Shown: in pieces, positions 53,007 through 60,411 of the stretch | How the letters are laid out: the number at the start of each line of letters is the position of its first letter | Numbering within the stretch: the first letter of the stretch is position 1 | NCBI RefSeq assembly: GCF_005280275.1 | Contig: NZ_CP040021.1 | Coordinates: forward strand, 769,001 to 833,000 | DNA length: 64,000 bases | Direction: 5' to 3' | DNA from: Salinivibrio kushneri | GTDB lineage: Bacteria; Pseudomonadota; Gammaproteobacteria; Enterobacterales; Vibrionaceae | Position numbers and translations under genes: made by a program | Notes under the pieces: generated by a model | The model's database searches: none | What the model was told of the DNA's origin: nothing | What the model saw: only the letters and a program-made list of their open reading frames with translations

Positions 53007-53444
53007 TTATGGCTTTGGGTAATGCTGGAAGGCTTGCGTGTTGCCTGCGTCATCAAACGCCATCACTGTGTAGGGCTGGTGGCGTTCGCCATATTCCATG
53101 CCCGGCGAGCCGATCGGCATGCCGGCAACAGCGAGACCTTCATAGCCTGTGTGGGTAGCAAGAAGCTTTTTCACTTCTTGCGCGGGCACATGGCCTTCAA
53201 TCACATAGCCGTTGATACGTGCGGTATGGCACGATTGCATCTCCGCGGGCACGCCCATTTCTTGCTTGATGGACGCCATATCGTCATGCGGTTTAACCTC
53301 CAGCTCAAAACCGGCTTGCGCCATATGCTCAACCCAATCGTCGCAACAGCCACAGCTGGGAGATTTATACACCACACCGCTTGCCGCCATCGCCGAGGTG
53401 CTCATCAGGCCCACGACTCCAGCAAGTAGTTGTAAACGCTTCAT
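53007..53444 (-). CDS. DUF411 periplasmic metal-binding protein
   Basis: A 145-residue protein with a signal peptide (about 1-20). The mature domain begins VVYKSPSCGCCDDWVEHM with a CxCC cysteine cluster. Additional family positions are CHTARINGYVIEGHVPA and GMPIGSPGME. DUF411 proteins occur in copper and metal-resistance regions and probably bind Cu(I) in the periplasm. It lies 12 bases downstream of copA on the same strand, so it is probably in the CueR-controlled transcript. Confidence 0.85.
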   Translation of the reverse strand: MKRLQLLAGVVGLMSTSAMAASGVVYKSPSCGCCDDWVEHMAQAGFELEVKPHDDMASIKQEMGVPAEMQSCHTARINGYVIEGHVPAQEVKKLLATHTGYEGLAVAGMPIGSPGMEYGERHQPYTVMAFDDAGNTQAFQHYPKP

Positions 53445-53456
53445 TCTCGCTCCTTG

Positions 53457-56399
53457 TTACTTATTGTCTGATTTTATTTTGAAAAAACGTAGTCGATTGG
53501 CGTTGGTGACAACCGTAATCGAAGATAGCGCCATCGCGCCCCCTGCGATAACTGGGCTCAATAACATCCCGGTGAATGGGTAAAGGATGCCGGCCGCGAC
53601 TGGGATCCCTAAGGTGTTATAAATAAAGGCACCAAAGAGGTTCTGCTTCATATTGCGCACGGCGGCTTGAGATAAAGCAATCGCGTTAGCCAATGCCCCC
53701 AGGTGCTGGTGCATTAGAGTGATTTGCGCACTTTCTATGGCAATGTCACTGCCACTGCCCATAGCGACACCCACATCGGCTTGTGCGAGTGCAGGGGCGT
53801 CATTAATGCCGTCACCGACCATCGCCACACGCTTGCCTTGCTGTTGCAGCTGTTGAATTTGTTCCGATTTACCATCGGGTAGCACCCCAGCAATCACGTG
53901 ATCAATCCCTAGCTGACGACCAATGGCATTGGCTGTATCAGGATGGTCACCAGAGAGCATGATCACTTCGAGCCCTTGCGATTGCAGGTTGGCAATCGCC
54001 TCAATAGCATCGTCGCGAATAGGATCACTGACGCCAATCAGCGCTTGCACACTGTCTGCATTGGCAAGATAGATGGCAGTCTCGCCACGCTGAGTCATGG
54101 CGTCGATGTCACTTTGATAGGAGGCAGTCTCGATCCCTTGTGCGTCCATCCAGGCTTGGTTGCCAATGAAGTAACGCGTACCATCAATTTGCGCCTGGAT
54201 CCCCTTGCCAGACTCGCTGTTAAAGTCGTTTGACGTTGGCAGTGAGAGATCCTGTGCCTTGGCATCATTAACAATGGCCTGCGCCAGCGGATGCTCGGAG
54301 TGTTGCTCCAGCGAGGCGGCGATCGCCATCAAACGCGCTTGGTCGCCGTTAATCGCTTTTACATGGGTCACTTCCGGCTGGCCGCGTGTCAATGTCCCGG
54401 TTTTATCAAACACTAGGGTATGGAGCTTGGCCGCAGTTTGTAGCGCATCCGCATCACGAATTAATACCCCGACTTCGGCAGCGCGACCGACCGCCGCGGT
54501 GACCGATAAAGGCGTGGCGAGGCCAAGCGCACATGGACAAGCGATAATTAGCACCGTGGTGGCGGTGACTAGCATGTAGCTGACCGACGGCTCGGGGCCG
54601 ACAACATACCAGATAGCCGCTGTAACCAACGCAATAGCGACCACGATGGGTACAAACACCGCGGAAATGCGATCGGCAAGCTTGGCCAGCTCGGGCTTAC
54701 TGCTCTGTGCCTCGCGCACCAAATCGATAATACGCGCCAGCATGGTATCGCTACCCACACCAGTGGCTTTAAACGTCAGGCTCCCTTTTTGGTTGACTGT
54801 CCCCGCGTGCAGCGTGTCTCCCTGTTGTTTGCTGACCGGCACGGGTTCACCCGTGAGCATCGACTCGTCAATATAGCTGCTGCCTTCGACCACTTCACCA
54901 TCTACCGGCACTTTCGCACCCGGTTTTACCCTAAGCGTCATCCCTTGTTTGACTTCATCAAGCGGACGCTCTGTCTCCTGGCCGTTCTCGATAACCAGCG
55001 CCGTGGGCGGCTGCAAATCAAGCAGCTGGTCAAGCGCTTTGGAGGTGTTGGCACGTGCGCGCGCCTCAATCGCGTGGCCTAAGCTGATTAAACCAATGAT
55101 CATCGCTGAGGCTTCAAAGTACACATGACGCGCCTGCTCGGGGAACAAGGCAGGTGCGAGCACCACCGCGGTAGAATACAGCCATGCTGCGCCTGTCCCG
55201 AGCGCCACTAAAGAATCCATGGTGGCACGTTTGTGCTTCAGCGCTTGCCAAGCATTGGCGAAGAAATGACGCCCCCCGGTGGCGAGCAGCAAGAGGGTAA
55301 GGATGGCCACCGCGCCCCACGCCCACTGATCTTGGCTGGATTGAATGGTCATACTGCCACCCAATATTCCCCAAGCCATAATCGGGCCACCCAGGCCCAA
55401 GCCAGCGATCGTGCTGCGTTTAAAGTTTTTCAATTCCGCGGCTTGTTGGTGCTGCTGGCGCTCGCGACGATCATTGTCATCCTCGACTTTCTCAGCGCCA
55501 TAGCCGGCGTTTTCCACGGCCTCAACGATAGCGTCAGGTGAGGCATCACCTTTTACAATCGCACTGCGCTCGGCCAGATTCACACTCACATTGGCCACGC
55601 CATCCACACTGCTGATGGCAGTTTCAACACTTTTGACACAGCTTGCGCATGTCATGCCAGATAACACAAACTGCATACGTGAATGGCTGGATGAGGTCTC
55701 AGTGCGTGGCGGCGTTTCGGCCTGTTGGTCAACCTTAGTGGTCGCAGTTTGAGGTTGATGCGGCTCGGTGGATGAGGGCGTTTCTTGGCTGGGGTCGATG
55801 AGTGTGGCCTCAAAGCCTAAAGATGTGATCGTTTCAATCAGCGTCTCGGCGCTAAGCGTCGTGCGTACGGTCGCCGCGTCTTTGCTGACTTGGTAGTCAA
55901 AAACCGCATCGTTTTCATCGAACGCACGCTCTACTTTCGCCACGCAGTGACCGCAGCTTAACCCCGATAATGCCAATTGATGCTGATAACCGACTTGATA
56001 GCCAAGGTTCTCAATGGTTTGGATGATGGACGCCAAGCTCAAGCTGGTGTGAATATCTGCATGAGTTTTACTGACCGAATGAGAAAACACCGTGGGCTGC
56101 TCGTCCAGCGCTGCTTCGACCTTGGCCACACAGCGGCCGCAGTTTAGCCCGCTTAAGACCAAGTGATAATGCTCACCGACCTGATAGCCGAGCGCTTCAA
56201 TCGCGTTGACTGCTTGGCGTAGTGGGTACTCAGTGCTCTCACCCAGGGCTTCTAACGACACTGACTGGGTATCAATGTTCTCAATGCGAATCCCGTCGAT
56301 ACCCTCAAGCGCTTTTGTCGCTTTTTTCACACAGCCTTGGCAGCTTAAGCCACTCAGCGGCAGTGTGTAGTCGGTGATGTGAGTGTCGGTGGTGGTCAT
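53457..56399 (-). CDS. copA: Copper-exporting P1B-type ATPase CopA with four metal-binding domains
   Basis: A 980-residue Cu(I) efflux ATPase of the inner membrane. Four N-terminal heavy-metal domains carry CxxC pairs at 20-23 (CQGC), 87-90 (CGRC), 149-152 (CGHC) and 251-254 (CASC), with a Thr/Gln/Pro-rich linker (201-240) before the last. The actuator TGEP is near 516, the membrane CPC is at 621-623, the phosphorylated Asp665 is in DKTGT, then the HP motif SEHPLAQ and GDGINDAP. E. coli CopA has two such domains and 834 residues, so this one is longer. Divergent from cueR with a shared operator. Confidence 0.96.
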   Translation of the reverse strand: MTTTDTHITDYTLPLSGLSCQGCVKKATKALEGIDGIRIENIDTQSVSLEALGESTEYPLRQAVNAIEALGYQVGEHYHLVLSGLNCGRCVAKVEAALDEQPTVFSHSVSKTHADIHTSLSLASIIQTIENLGYQVGYQHQLALSGLSCGHCVAKVERAFDENDAVFDYQVSKDAATVRTTLSAETLIETITSLGFEATLIDPSQETPSSTEPHQPQTATTKVDQQAETPPRTETSSSHSRMQFVLSGMTCASCVKSVETAISSVDGVANVSVNLAERSAIVKGDASPDAIVEAVENAGYGAEKVEDDNDRRERQQHQQAAELKNFKRSTIAGLGLGGPIMAWGILGGSMTIQSSQDQWAWGAVAILTLLLLATGGRHFFANAWQALKHKRATMDSLVALGTGAAWLYSTAVVLAPALFPEQARHVYFEASAMIIGLISLGHAIEARARANTSKALDQLLDLQPPTALVIENGQETERPLDEVKQGMTLRVKPGAKVPVDGEVVEGSSYIDESMLTGEPVPVSKQQGDTLHAGTVNQKGSLTFKATGVGSDTMLARIIDLVREAQSSKPELAKLADRISAVFVPIVVAIALVTAAIWYVVGPEPSVSYMLVTATTVLIIACPCALGLATPLSVTAAVGRAAEVGVLIRDADALQTAAKLHTLVFDKTGTLTRGQPEVTHVKAINGDQARLMAIAASLEQHSEHPLAQAIVNDAKAQDLSLPTSNDFNSESGKGIQAQIDGTRYFIGNQAWMDAQGIETASYQSDIDAMTQRGETAIYLANADSVQALIGVSDPIRDDAIEAIANLQSQGLEVIMLSGDHPDTANAIGRQLGIDHVIAGVLPDGKSEQIQQLQQQGKRVAMVGDGINDAPALAQADVGVAMGSGSDIAIESAQITLMHQHLGALANAIALSQAAVRNMKQNLFGAFIYNTLGIPVAAGILYPFTGMLLSPVIAGGAMALSSITVVTNANRLRFFKIKSDNK

Positions 56400-56462
56400 T
56401 GCCTCTCCTTATCGCCTGACATGATTCGATGTTGGCGTTTGTCGCAACGCCAGTTAGGCTAA

Positions 56463-56493
56463 ACTGTAAACCTTATAGCTACTGGAAGGTCAA
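56463..56493 (-). promoter_or_regulatory. CueR-type operator and copA promoter
   Basis: On the minus strand, -35 TTGACC (56493-56488) and -10 TACAGT (56468-56463) are separated by 19 bases, the long spacer that MerR-family activators require. An inverted repeat, ACCTT...AAGGT (56470-56474 and 56486-56490), lies in the spacer, as in CueR operators. Copper-bound CueR would distort it and activate copA. Confidence 0.85.
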
Positions 56494-56502
56494 GCGAGAA
56501 AA

Positions 56503-56964
56503 ATGAAGATTCAACAAGTGGCAGAGAAAACTGGCCTCACCAGCAAAACCATTCGCTTTTACGAGCAGAAAGGGCTGATCACGCCGCCGCATCGAGCGGA
56601 AAACGGCTATCGCGATTATCGCGAGCAGCATATCAATGAGCTGCAAATGATCCGCCGTGCGCGATTAGTGGGCTTTACCTTGGAAGAAAGTGCGGATTTG
56701 TTAGCGTTATCGCGCGATCCGTCGTTACGCAGTGCCGATGTCAAAGCGCGCGCCGAGACAAAATTGGTAGAGATTGATGAGAAAATGGCAGAACTGGCGG
56801 CAATGAAAACCACACTGCACGCTCTAACGCAGGCCTGTCCGGGAGATGGTGACGCGCAGTGCCCGATTATCGAAGCACTGCGCGGTGACAGTGAGCTAGG
56901 CGAGTTAGACTCCAGCCCCTCAAGTTGTTGTGCGTCAGGGGCTGAACCGCCCGCGACAAACTAG
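56503..56964 (+). CDS. cueR: CueR-like MerR-family Cu(I)-responsive regulator
   Basis: A 153-residue regulator. The N-terminus MKIQQVAEKTGLTSKTIRFYE is the MerR winged helix. The copper-sensing loop near 112-120 reads CPGDGDAQCP, with the two cysteines spaced as in E. coli CueR. The C-terminus is longer than E. coli's (135) and ends with a CC pair in SSCCASGAEP. It is divergent from copA, with the operator just upstream. Confidence 0.92.
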   Translation: MKIQQVAEKTGLTSKTIRFYEQKGLITPPHRAENGYRDYREQHINELQMIRRARLVGFTLEESADLLALSRDPSLRSADVKARAETKLVEIDEKMAELAAMKTTLHALTQACPGDGDAQCPIIEALRGDSELGELDSSPSSCCASGAEPPATN

Positions 56965-56967
56965 CAT

Positions 56968-57825
56968 TTAGTAAAGCAGCGAATAGAGCTGACGACGATA
57001 ACGCGACGCGACTTCATTGCCTTGGCCGAGTGCGGTAAGAATATCCATCAGGGTTTTCTTGGCTTCACCCTCGCCATGATTCATATCGCGGCGAAGAATC
57101 TTCATCAGTAACTCCAGCGCCTCTTCACTGCGATTAATCTGATTATATTGCACCGCCAACTCATAAGCGACGTTGGCGTCGTCTGGGCTTTCCTCGAGTT
57201 GGGCCTGAAGGCGGCGGATTTCAGGGGCATCAATCGCTTGGTTATGCAGCTCAATTTTTGCCACCAAGCTTTTGTAGGTGGCATCTTGATCTTGCATCAG
57301 CACGGTGTCGAGCAGCGCTTGCGCCGCATCAAACTGATGGGTCTCGACCAAGCATTCCGCCATCGCCAGTTTATACTCGCCTTTATCGCCGTGACTGGTT
57401 TCCAGTGGCTTTAAAATGACCAAAGCATCGGTATAGTTGCCTTCGGCCATGAGCTGACGTGCTTGCTCGAACGCTTGATCTTCTTGACTAGGTAGGTGCT
57501 TATCAAGCATTTCGCGCACTGTGTCGTAGTTTTGTGGGCCAGCTAAACCGTCTACCGGCTGACCGTCTTTAAACAGCGCCAGAGTTGGCAGCGCACGGAC
57601 GCCAAATTGCGCGGCAATCATTTGTTGCGCTTCGCAATCGATGGTTGCAAGGGTAAAGGTGCCATGACTGTCGTGAGCAAGTTGTTCGACGGTGGGTTTT
57701 AGCTCCACGCTTTCGGGCATCATGTTCGCCCAAAAGTACACCAATACGGGCGTGCGAGACGATGACTCGAGAATTTGCTGAAAATTATGCTCGGTTAATT
57801 CGACAATATAGTTTGCGTTCATCAT
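56968..57825 (-). CDS. ybbN: Thioredoxin-domain co-chaperone YbbN (CnoX)
   Basis: A 285-residue protein: an N-terminal thioredoxin fold (about 1-108) and a C-terminal TPR-like domain (about 115-285). The redox site normally CxxC reads WANMMPESVE, so it cannot act as a thioredoxin; E. coli CnoX is likewise redox-atypical. In E. coli it protects substrates from oxidation and hands them to chaperones. The order cueR, ybbN, ybbO, tesA, ybbA, ybbP follows E. coli. Confidence 0.92.
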   Translation of the reverse strand: MMNANYIVELTEHNFQQILESSSRTPVLVYFWANMMPESVELKPTVEQLAHDSHGTFTLATIDCEAQQMIAAQFGVRALPTLALFKDGQPVDGLAGPQNYDTVREMLDKHLPSQEDQAFEQARQLMAEGNYTDALVILKPLETSHGDKGEYKLAMAECLVETHQFDAAQALLDTVLMQDQDATYKSLVAKIELHNQAIDAPEIRRLQAQLEESPDDANVAYELAVQYNQINRSEEALELLMKILRRDMNHGEGEAKKTLMDILTALGQGNEVASRYRRQLYSLLY

Positions 57826-57960
57826 GGATCCTGACCAAGTGGATTTTCCTTAAGGGTGGGGGCAAACGTGCAGAAATTCAAGCAACTGGGCTTGTATTTG
57901 GGCGTGTGATGGCGGATCGAACCGAAAGGTGAAAAGGGGCGAAACGTAACAGCTACGAAA

Positions 57961-57980
57961 AAGCCACCCGAAGGTGGCCT
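57961..57980 (-). terminator. Terminator of the small ORF
   Basis: GCCACC (57963-57968) pairs with GGTGGC (57973-57978) around CGAA. On the minus strand the stem is followed by TTTTTC, 47 bases beyond the stop of the small ORF. It separates this transcript from ybbN. Confidence 0.75.
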
Positions 57981-58024
57981 ATTTCGTCGGTCTGCAAGCG
58001 AAGTCATTACAAAGCAAGTGCGAG

Positions 58025-58090
58025 TTACAACACGAGCACCACGCACAAAGCGACGCTCAAGCAGAGCCAGTTCAATTGATGCAAGGTCAT
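58025..58090 (-). CDS. Candidate small ORF, 21-residue hydrophobic peptide
   Basis: ATG at 58090 preceded by AAAGGAG 7 bases upstream, then 21 codons to TAA at 58025. The product begins MTLHQLNWLCLSVALC and continues with Val/Leu to the stop: six Leu in the last 15 residues, two Cys and one Trp, so it could span the membrane once. It has a strong SD, no overlap with other genes and its own terminator, and it is unrelated to any leader I recognise. It may be a small membrane peptide or a leader; no homology search was possible. Confidence 0.5.
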   Translation of the reverse strand: MTLHQLNWLCLSVALCVVLVL

Positions 58091-58135
58091 CAGCCGGCTC
58101 CTTTATGATTGTTATCGAGGATGTTGCGTTGTCGA

Positions 58136-58163
58136 TGGACAGTGTCCTAACGGACGTTGTCCA
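58136..58163. promoter_or_regulatory. Paired operator-like inverted repeats upstream of the small ORF
   Basis: GGACAGTGTCC (58137-58147) and GGACGTTGTCC (58152-58162) are each near-perfect palindromes with centres 15 bases apart. The outer arms TGGACA and TGTCCA (58136-58141 and 58158-58163) also form one perfect inverted repeat. Binding protein unknown. Confidence 0.45.
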
Positions 58164-58208
58164 CCAGTGACTACCAGATTAGCGCTCGTCTATGACAAAA
58201 GTATGACA

Positions 58209-58256
58209 AATGCGACAGCAGCCACGCTTTTGTGGTGGTTTTTTCGCTGTTGCATT
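58209..58256 (-). other. Large inverted repeat overlapping the ybbO stop
   Basis: AATGCGACAGC (58209-58219) pairs with GCTGTTGCATT (58246-58256), with one G-T pair, and encloses CCAC/GTGG. It has no T-run after it, so it may protect the 3' end of the ybbO message rather than terminate it. Confidence 0.45.
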
Positions 58257-59100
58257 AACCGCCTTTGAGCAATACCCGATCGAGCCAACGACTGGGAAGG
58301 AGCCGTTTGAGGATTGCCATCCAAACCGTCGGTTGGGTCACGCGATAACGCACTTTGGGGCGAGGCGAGAACAAGGCATGCGTCAGCGGCGCGACAAGCG
58401 CGTCGGCAGGCAACGTATATTTGTTGCCGCCTTCGTCCGCCGCGAGGCGGTCAAGTTGGGCTTGGTAGGCCTGCTGATGACGGCTTTTATTGAGGTCGAC
58501 CCAATGTTTAAAGGCGCTGAGCGCATTGGCACGAAATGCCGTTTCAATTGGGCCAGGCTCAATCAAGCTCACCTTAATCGGTGTGTCGCTCAGCTCTAAA
58601 CGCAAAGTATCGGTCCAGCCTTCGAGGGCAAACTTGCTGGCGTTATAGGCGCCGCGATACTTCAATGCCACGATACCCAGCACCGAGCTGTTTTGCACAA
58701 TGCGTCCTTCGCCGTAATTAAGCAGCATAGGCAATAAGGCTTGGGTTAAATGGTGCCAGCCAAACACATTGGTCTCAAACTGAGCGCGTAAGGCCTCGGT
58801 GGGCAAATCTTCCAGCGCGCCGGGTTGACCATAAGCACCGTTATTAAACAGCGCAAAGAGTTTGCCGCCGGTCATTTGCTCGATTGTGTCGACCGCTTGG
58901 TTGATGCTGGCCGTGTCTGACACATCTAACTGAATACAAGTTAGGCCTTCTTGCTGTAAACGGCTGACATCGTCAGCCTTTCGGCAACTGGCGATCACCG
59001 TGTGTCCTTGCTCATGCAAGGCTTTGGCGCAGGCATAGCCGATGCCGGTAGAACAGCCGGTGATTAAAATGGCGTTATTCAGCGGTGAGGCAGTGTCCAT
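58255..59100 (-). CDS. ybbO: Short-chain dehydrogenase YbbO
   Basis: A 281-residue NADP-type SDR oxidoreductase. Motifs are ILITGCSTGIGYACAKAL (TGxxxGIG), FNNGAYGQ (NNAG-like) and the catalytic YNASK in YRGAYNASKFALEGW (Tyr and Lys). E. coli YbbO reduces medium-chain aldehydes. I set the start at 59100 (ATGGACACT) with GAGGATCTT upstream; an upstream ATG at 59115 overlaps the tesA stop but has no SD. tesA is immediately upstream. Confidence 0.9.
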   Translation of the reverse strand: MDTASPLNNAILITGCSTGIGYACAKALHEQGHTVIASCRKADDVSRLQQEGLTCIQLDVSDTASINQAVDTIEQMTGGKLFALFNNGAYGQPGALEDLPTEALRAQFETNVFGWHHLTQALLPMLLNYGEGRIVQNSSVLGIVALKYRGAYNASKFALEGWTDTLRLELSDTPIKVSLIEPGPIETAFRANALSAFKHWVDLNKSRHQQAYQAQLDRLAADEGGNKYTLPADALVAPLTHALFSPRPKVRYRVTQPTVWMAILKRLLPSRWLDRVLLKGG

Positions 59101-59111
59101 AAGATCCTCAT

Positions 59112-59726
59112 TCATGATTCGGTTGCGTCAGACAAGTAAGGCGCGAGTTTTTCTGCCATAAAATCGGCAATCCAAGGTTGTGCGGCGGGCATCGGGTGAA
59201 TGCCATCATCACGCATCCATTCAGGCTTTTGGATCACAGTCTCCATAAAAAAGGGCAGTAATGGGGTTTGTGTTTGCGCCGCCAGTGTAGGATAAATATC
59301 AGCAAACCCTTGTGCATAGCGCTGACCATAATTAGGCGGGATTTGGATTTGCACCAACAAAGGCGTGGCATCGGCCGCGCGAGTTTGGGTGATCAATTGC
59401 TTAAGGTTGTCTCGTATACGTTTAAATGGCCAACCGCGTAGGCCATCGTTGCCGCCGAGTTCAATCAGCACCCATTCGGGCTGGTGGCGTTCTAATAATT
59501 GCGGCAGACGCTGCAGGCCATTGGCGGTGGTGTCGCCGGAAATACTGGCGTTAATCACCTCAACCTCGACATTATGTTCTTCGAGCGCGCGCGGTAGCTT
59601 AGCAGGCCAGGCTTGTTCAGCCGCCATTTGGTAGCCAGCGCTTAAGCTGTCACCAAGGACAAGGAGCGTTTGTGCACTGGCACTGCTCACCCACAAAAAA
59701 CACAACAAAGTAAGGATGCGTAACAT
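59112..59726 (-). CDS. tesA: Multifunctional acyl-CoA thioesterase I / lysophospholipase L1
   Basis: A 204-residue periplasmic SGNH hydrolase: signal peptide MLRILTLLCFLWVSSASA, then catalytic Ser27 in LVLGDSLSAGY, GGNDGL with the oxyanion Asn, and DDGIHP with the Asp-His dyad. Size matches E. coli TesA (208). Its start ATG shares bases with the ybbA ATG on the other strand (CATG at 59724-59727). A longer open frame to 60326 runs antisense through ybbA and is spurious. Confidence 0.94.
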   Translation of the reverse strand: MLRILTLLCFLWVSSASAQTLLVLGDSLSAGYQMAAEQAWPAKLPRALEEHNVEVEVINASISGDTTANGLQRLPQLLERHQPEWVLIELGGNDGLRGWPFKRIRDNLKQLITQTRAADATPLLVQIQIPPNYGQRYAQGFADIYPTLAAQTQTPLLPFFMETVIQKPEWMRDDGIHPMPAAQPWIADFMAEKLAPYLSDATES

Positions 59727-60411
59727 GGCCTCTCCTGTTATTCGAGCCGAAAAAATTGCAAAACATGTCGTGACACGCGAACAGCCGCTTACCATTCTGC
59801 AGGATGTCTCGCTACAAATCGAGGCAGGCGAGTCGATTGCATTAATGGGTGTGTCCGGCGCAGGGAAATCCACCTTGATGACCTTGCTTGCCGGATTAGA
59901 TACGCCCAGTGAAGGCGAGGTCGATCTGCTTGGCCACAAGCTTTCCACCTTGGATGAAGATGCGCGCGCGGCGCTGCGAGCCGAATCGGTGGGGTTTGTG
60001 TTCCAAAGTTTTTTACTGGTGCCCTCACTGAACGCGCTTGAGAACGTGATGCTGCCGCTGACCATTCGCGGAGAGGAAGAAGACGACACCCGCGCCAAGC
60101 AACTGCTGGCCTCGGTAGGGTTACAAGGACGGGAAACACACTTACCTTCACAGCTCTCTGGCGGGGAGCAACAACGGGTGGCTCTGGCGCGCGCCTTTAT
60201 TATCCGCCCGCACGTGTTATTTGCCGATGAGCCGACCGGCAACCTCGACCAAAAAACCGCGGCGACCATTATCGATTTATTGTTTGAACTAAACGAAAAG
60301 CATGGCACCACCTTGGTGTTGGTCACTCACGATCCGGCGCTAGCCAAGCGTTGTCAGCGTACCTTGATGATGGACAGCGGCAAACTACAGGAGCGAGTGA
60401 ATGGCGAGTAA
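59725..60411 (+). CDS. ybbA: ABC transporter ATP-binding protein YbbA
   Basis: A 228-residue ATPase of the MacB/LolD-like class. Walker A is GVSGAGKST, the Q-loop is in VGFVFQSFLLVPSLNAL, the signature is LSGGEQQRVALARAF, Walker B is VLFADEPTGNLD, and the switch His is in VTHDP. It partners with ybbP. I use the ATG at 59725 with AAGG at 59711-59714; the ATG at 59716 is too close to the SD. Length equals E. coli (228). Confidence 0.92.
   Translation: MASPVIRAEKIAKHVVTREQPLTILQDVSLQIEAGESIALMGVSGAGKSTLMTLLAGLDTPSEGEVDLLGHKLSTLDEDARAALRAESVGFVFQSFLLVPSLNALENVMLPLTIRGEEEDDTRAKQLLASVGLQGRETHLPSQLSGGEQQRVALARAFIIRPHVLFADEPTGNLDQKTAATIIDLLFELNEKHGTTLVLVTHDPALAKRCQRTLMMDSGKLQERVNGE

Larger units (their letters stand above)
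57826..58254. other. Intergenic region between ybbN and ybbO (429 bases)
   Basis: Contains, on the minus strand, a hairpin terminator (57963-57978), a 21-codon small ORF with a strong SD (58025-58090) and paired GGAC/GTCC inverted repeats (58136-58163). At its right edge is a large inverted repeat ending in the ybbO stop (58209-58256). A 74-codon frame at 57822-58046 is not supported. Confidence 0.6.

Noticed and set aside
57822-58046. 74-codon minus-strand frame upstream of ybbN
   Set aside because: It runs through the small-ORF stop and the terminator hairpin, is Arg/Pro-rich without an SD, and looks like a frame by chance.
59112-60326. 404-codon open frame on the minus strand, longer than tesA
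   Set aside because: Its first two thirds run antisense through ybbA. TesA with a proper signal peptide begins at 59726, inside this frame.
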